From: a virus
Direction: 5' to 3' (one strand)
DNA length: 37,298 bases
IMG/VR virus record: IMGVR_UViG_3300018080_000348
Span: 1 to 37,298 of that record
Of this stretch, positions 35,248 through 37,298 are shown piece by piece (position 1 is the first letter of the stretch; every line of letters starts with the position of its first letter). The notes beneath the pieces were generated by a model. That model was not told where the DNA came from. It searched no databases and saw nothing but the letters and a program-made list of their open reading frames with translations. The position numbers and the translations under genes were made by a program.

Positions 35248-37298
35248 TGTCTTACCAACCTTTTCTTATAGCGCCTTTTGGCACTGGTTTAGATACCGAT
35301 ATGGAGCCTTGGCTTTTGCCGCAGGATGCCTTTAGTGAAATCGTAAACGGTCATATCAAACATGGTGTTGTTGAGAAGAGGCAGGGATATACAAAACAAG
35401 GTGATATCGTATATAGCGATGGAGCTATTTGGAATATAAGCAACATTACTCAAGCAAATCCTGGTGTAGTAAGTGTTGGTAGCACAGCTGGAATTACCAA
35501 TGGCGATACGATTGAAATTCGTAGCGTCACAGGAATGACAGAAGTTAATGGAAATCAATATACGGTTGCTAATGTAGCTGCTGGTTCTTTTGAATTGTCA
35601 GGTGTTGATACGACTGGATTTACCGCCTATGCTGGAGGTGGTGTTGTTTATCTTGTTCCTGGTAATAGAGTGATGGGTCTTGAGAGGTACATTGATAGTT
35701 CTAATGTTAAAGAAGTTTTAGCTTTTGATACGAAGCGAGCTAGTGTTTTTAATGCGACAAATAATCAATATGATCCTCTTGATACAGCAGATATCATGGA
35801 TAGTGGAGACACCGATTATATTTGGGCAGATAACTGGGCATCAACTGCCTCTGGAGTTGCATCTACTCTTTATCGTCTATATTTCACTAATGGAAAGGTT
35901 CTTTCTGCTGGTTTAAATGGAATTCGATATTATGATGGAGGAACTACTACTACCTCTTTTGCTCCATTGATAAATGGAACGACTACAATTAATGGTTGTA
36001 AGCTTCTCTTTGCATTCAAACAACGTCTTGTTTTGCTTCATACTTTTGAGGGAGGCAACACTTATCCTCAGAGAGCTCGCTGGTCTCAAGCGCAAGGACC
36101 TTCTATAAGTGATGGATGGGATGATAATGTAGCTGGTAAGGGAGGGTTTGTTGACGCTCCTACAGGGGATCACATTATCAGTGCTCAGTTTGTTCAGGAT
36201 GTTTTGATAGTTTTCTTTACCAATAGTGTTTGGACACTTCGTTCAACACCAGACCCTTCTCTTCCTTTCAAGTGGGATAAAATTAATGATTTTAGGGCTT
36301 GTGATGGAAAAATGACATCTGAACAGTTTGATAGATATGTTATTTCTTTAGGTGTTCGAGGGATTACAGCTACCGATGGTGTAGAAACTAGGAGATTTGA
36401 CGAGAGAATAGAAGATTTCGTAGACGATTCTATTAACGATGGTGAGTTCGAGAAAGTGTTTTCTAGAAGAAATTTTGGTAATAGGCGTCTATGGATGCTT
36501 TATCCAAAGATAGAGGATGATGATTCTGCGTCGGCGCTTATATATTCTGAGGAATCAGGAGCTTTTTCGAAATATGACATTGAGATGAATGTCTTGGGTT
36601 ATGGTGGAGCTGCAGAAGATGCAACTCTAGCTGATTTTGCTGCGACAGAAGGAATTGATGATGTCGGCGATAACGGTATTGGTGACTATTTCTATGATGA
36701 GGGAGCGGAAATCTTTCTAGGTGGTAATAGGAGTGGAGAGATTTTTATACTAGCCGATGGCGGTGATGATAATGGAGATTCTATTCCCTTTAAATTAATA
36801 TCTGCTGCGTGGAATCCCTGGATGTCTGAAGGAAGAAAAGCTCAACTTGGTTACATCGATATTTTCGCAGATACTCATCAAACAACCATTGTAGACGTTA
36901 GTTTTTTCGTTAACAATGAAATCACACCTTATGCAACACGAAGAATTAATCTTCTTCCTGCTCTTCGTGAAATTGCGAGTGTGTCGAATATTACACAAGC
37001 GAATCCAGGTCAAGTCACTTCAAATCAACATGGTCTATCTACTGGAGATGTTGTGTACATTTATAATGTTGATGGTATGGATGCTGTTAATGGAGGTCCT
37101 TACACAATTACGGTTGTAGATGCTAACAATTTCACTATAGGCGTAGACACAAGTGCGTATTCGGCTTATGCAAACGGTGGAGTATTGACGGAGCTTCCTT
37201 TTTCATCAGATAAGGCGTTTAAACGGGTGTATGCAGGAGGCGTTGGATATCAACATAAAGTAAAATTTGAATCTACAGGAGTTGATAGACCTTTACGA
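35247..37298 (+). CDS. Large tail protein with two E1-FCCH-type modules (runs off the window)
   Basis: 684 codons are present, from the ATG at 35247 (MSYQPFLIAPFGTGLDTDME), open to the right edge. Beta-rich throughout with Trp/Tyr repeats, it resembles the large tail or stabilisation proteins (beta-propeller-like) of podoviruses. Two related modules lie at about 64-134 (ISNITQANPGVVSVGSTAG) and 577-648 (VSNITQANPGQVTSNQHG), of the E1-FCCH-type found in phage tail proteins. The frame continues into bases 1-30 if the window is circular, giving 693 residues. The start overlaps the previous stop. Confidence 0.75.
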   Translation, partial: MSYQPFLIAPFGTGLDTDMEPWLLPQDAFSEIVNGHIKHGVVEKRQGYTKQGDIVYSDGAIWNISNITQANPGVVSVGSTAGITNGDTIEIRSVTGMTEVNGNQYTVANVAAGSFELSGVDTTGFTAYAGGGVVYLVPGNRVMGLERYIDSSNVKEVLAFDTKRASVFNATNNQYDPLDTADIMDSGDTDYIWADNWASTASGVASTLYRLYFTNGKVLSAGLNGIRYYDGGTTTTSFAPLINGTTTINGCKLLFAFKQRLVLLHTFEGGNTYPQRARWSQAQGPSISDGWDDNVAGKGGFVDAPTGDHIISAQFVQDVLIVFFTNSVWTLRSTPDPSLPFKWDKINDFRACDGKMTSEQFDRYVISLGVRGITATDGVETRRFDERIEDFVDDSINDGEFEKVFSRRNFGNRRLWMLYPKIEDDDSASALIYSEESGAFSKYDIEMNVLGYGGAAEDATLADFAATEGIDDVGDNGIGDYFYDEGAEIFLGGNRSGEIFILADGGDDNGDSIPFKLISAAWNPWMSEGRKAQLGYIDIFADTHQTTIVDVSFFVNNEITPYATRRINLLPALREIASVSNITQANPGQVTSNQHGLSTGDVVYIYNVDGMDAVNGGPYTITVVDANNFTIGVDTSAYSAYANGGVLTELPFSSDKAFKRVYAGGVGYQHKVKFESTGVDRPLR

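Noticed and set aside
1-37298. CRISPR array, insertion sequence, integrase or attachment site
   Set aside because: No regularly spaced direct repeats outside fibre coding, no transposase or recombinase motifs, and no tRNA-end duplication were seen.

Overview
The window looks like the whole genome of a small tailed bacteriophage with a short-tailed (podovirus-like) layout, cut open at an arbitrary point. It uses the standard genetic code, is AT-rich, has strong Shine-Dalgarno (SD) sites and is densely packed with overlapping genes. The open frame that runs off the right edge (from 35247) ends on a codon boundary. It continues in frame into the first 30 bases of the window, where it stops just before the next gene. 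The simplest reading is a circularly permuted genome of about 37.3 kb. The host cannot be named from the sequence. I recognise no integrase, DNA polymerase, RNA polymerase or endolysin.

Virion genes (24.9-37.3 kb, then 0-4.6 kb, all plus strand). A ParB/Srx-fold protein, small and large terminase, a P22-type portal, a scaffold, an N4-gp56-family major capsid protein, a decoration-like protein and head-to-tail/tail proteins lead across the origin. Then come a jelly-roll-like protein, a GNAT-like protein, a protein ending in a peptidase S74-type intramolecular chaperone, and two long proteins that resemble ejected internal virion proteins.

Tail-fibre block (4.9-13.8 kb, plus strand). Four long repetitive fibre or adhesin-like genes with small partners fill about a quarter of the genome. 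They share duplicated modules. A tiny ribbon-helix-helix regulator lies upstream on the minus strand with its own promoter and is apparently leaderless.

Small membrane genes and convergent end (13.8-14.75 kb). Four small genes, two with one membrane helix, end at a strongly structured non-coding segment where plus and minus operons meet.

Recombination operon (17.8-14.75 kb, minus strand). Its core is a YqaJ-type exonuclease and a RecT-type annealing protein, with zinc-ribbon, coiled-coil and micro-membrane proteins around them. It diverges from a Cro-like regulator (17918) across a region holding a palindrome.

Replication/early block (18.5-24.85 kb, plus strand). A 23-codon leader ORF is coupled to a winged-helix replication-initiator-like protein. 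Then follow an HTH protein, a RusA Holliday-junction resolvase, many small proteins, a tRNA with a CAT anticodon and several genes under 60 codons.

The most interesting non-coding signal is a recurring intergenic RNA-like element. Three hairpins have different but perfectly complementary stems and nearly the same loop (GCACCAC followed by an AT-rich part). Each lies upstream of the 9-mer ACACACGGA, or a variant of it, and a start codon. The exact 9-mer occurs five times, always between genes.
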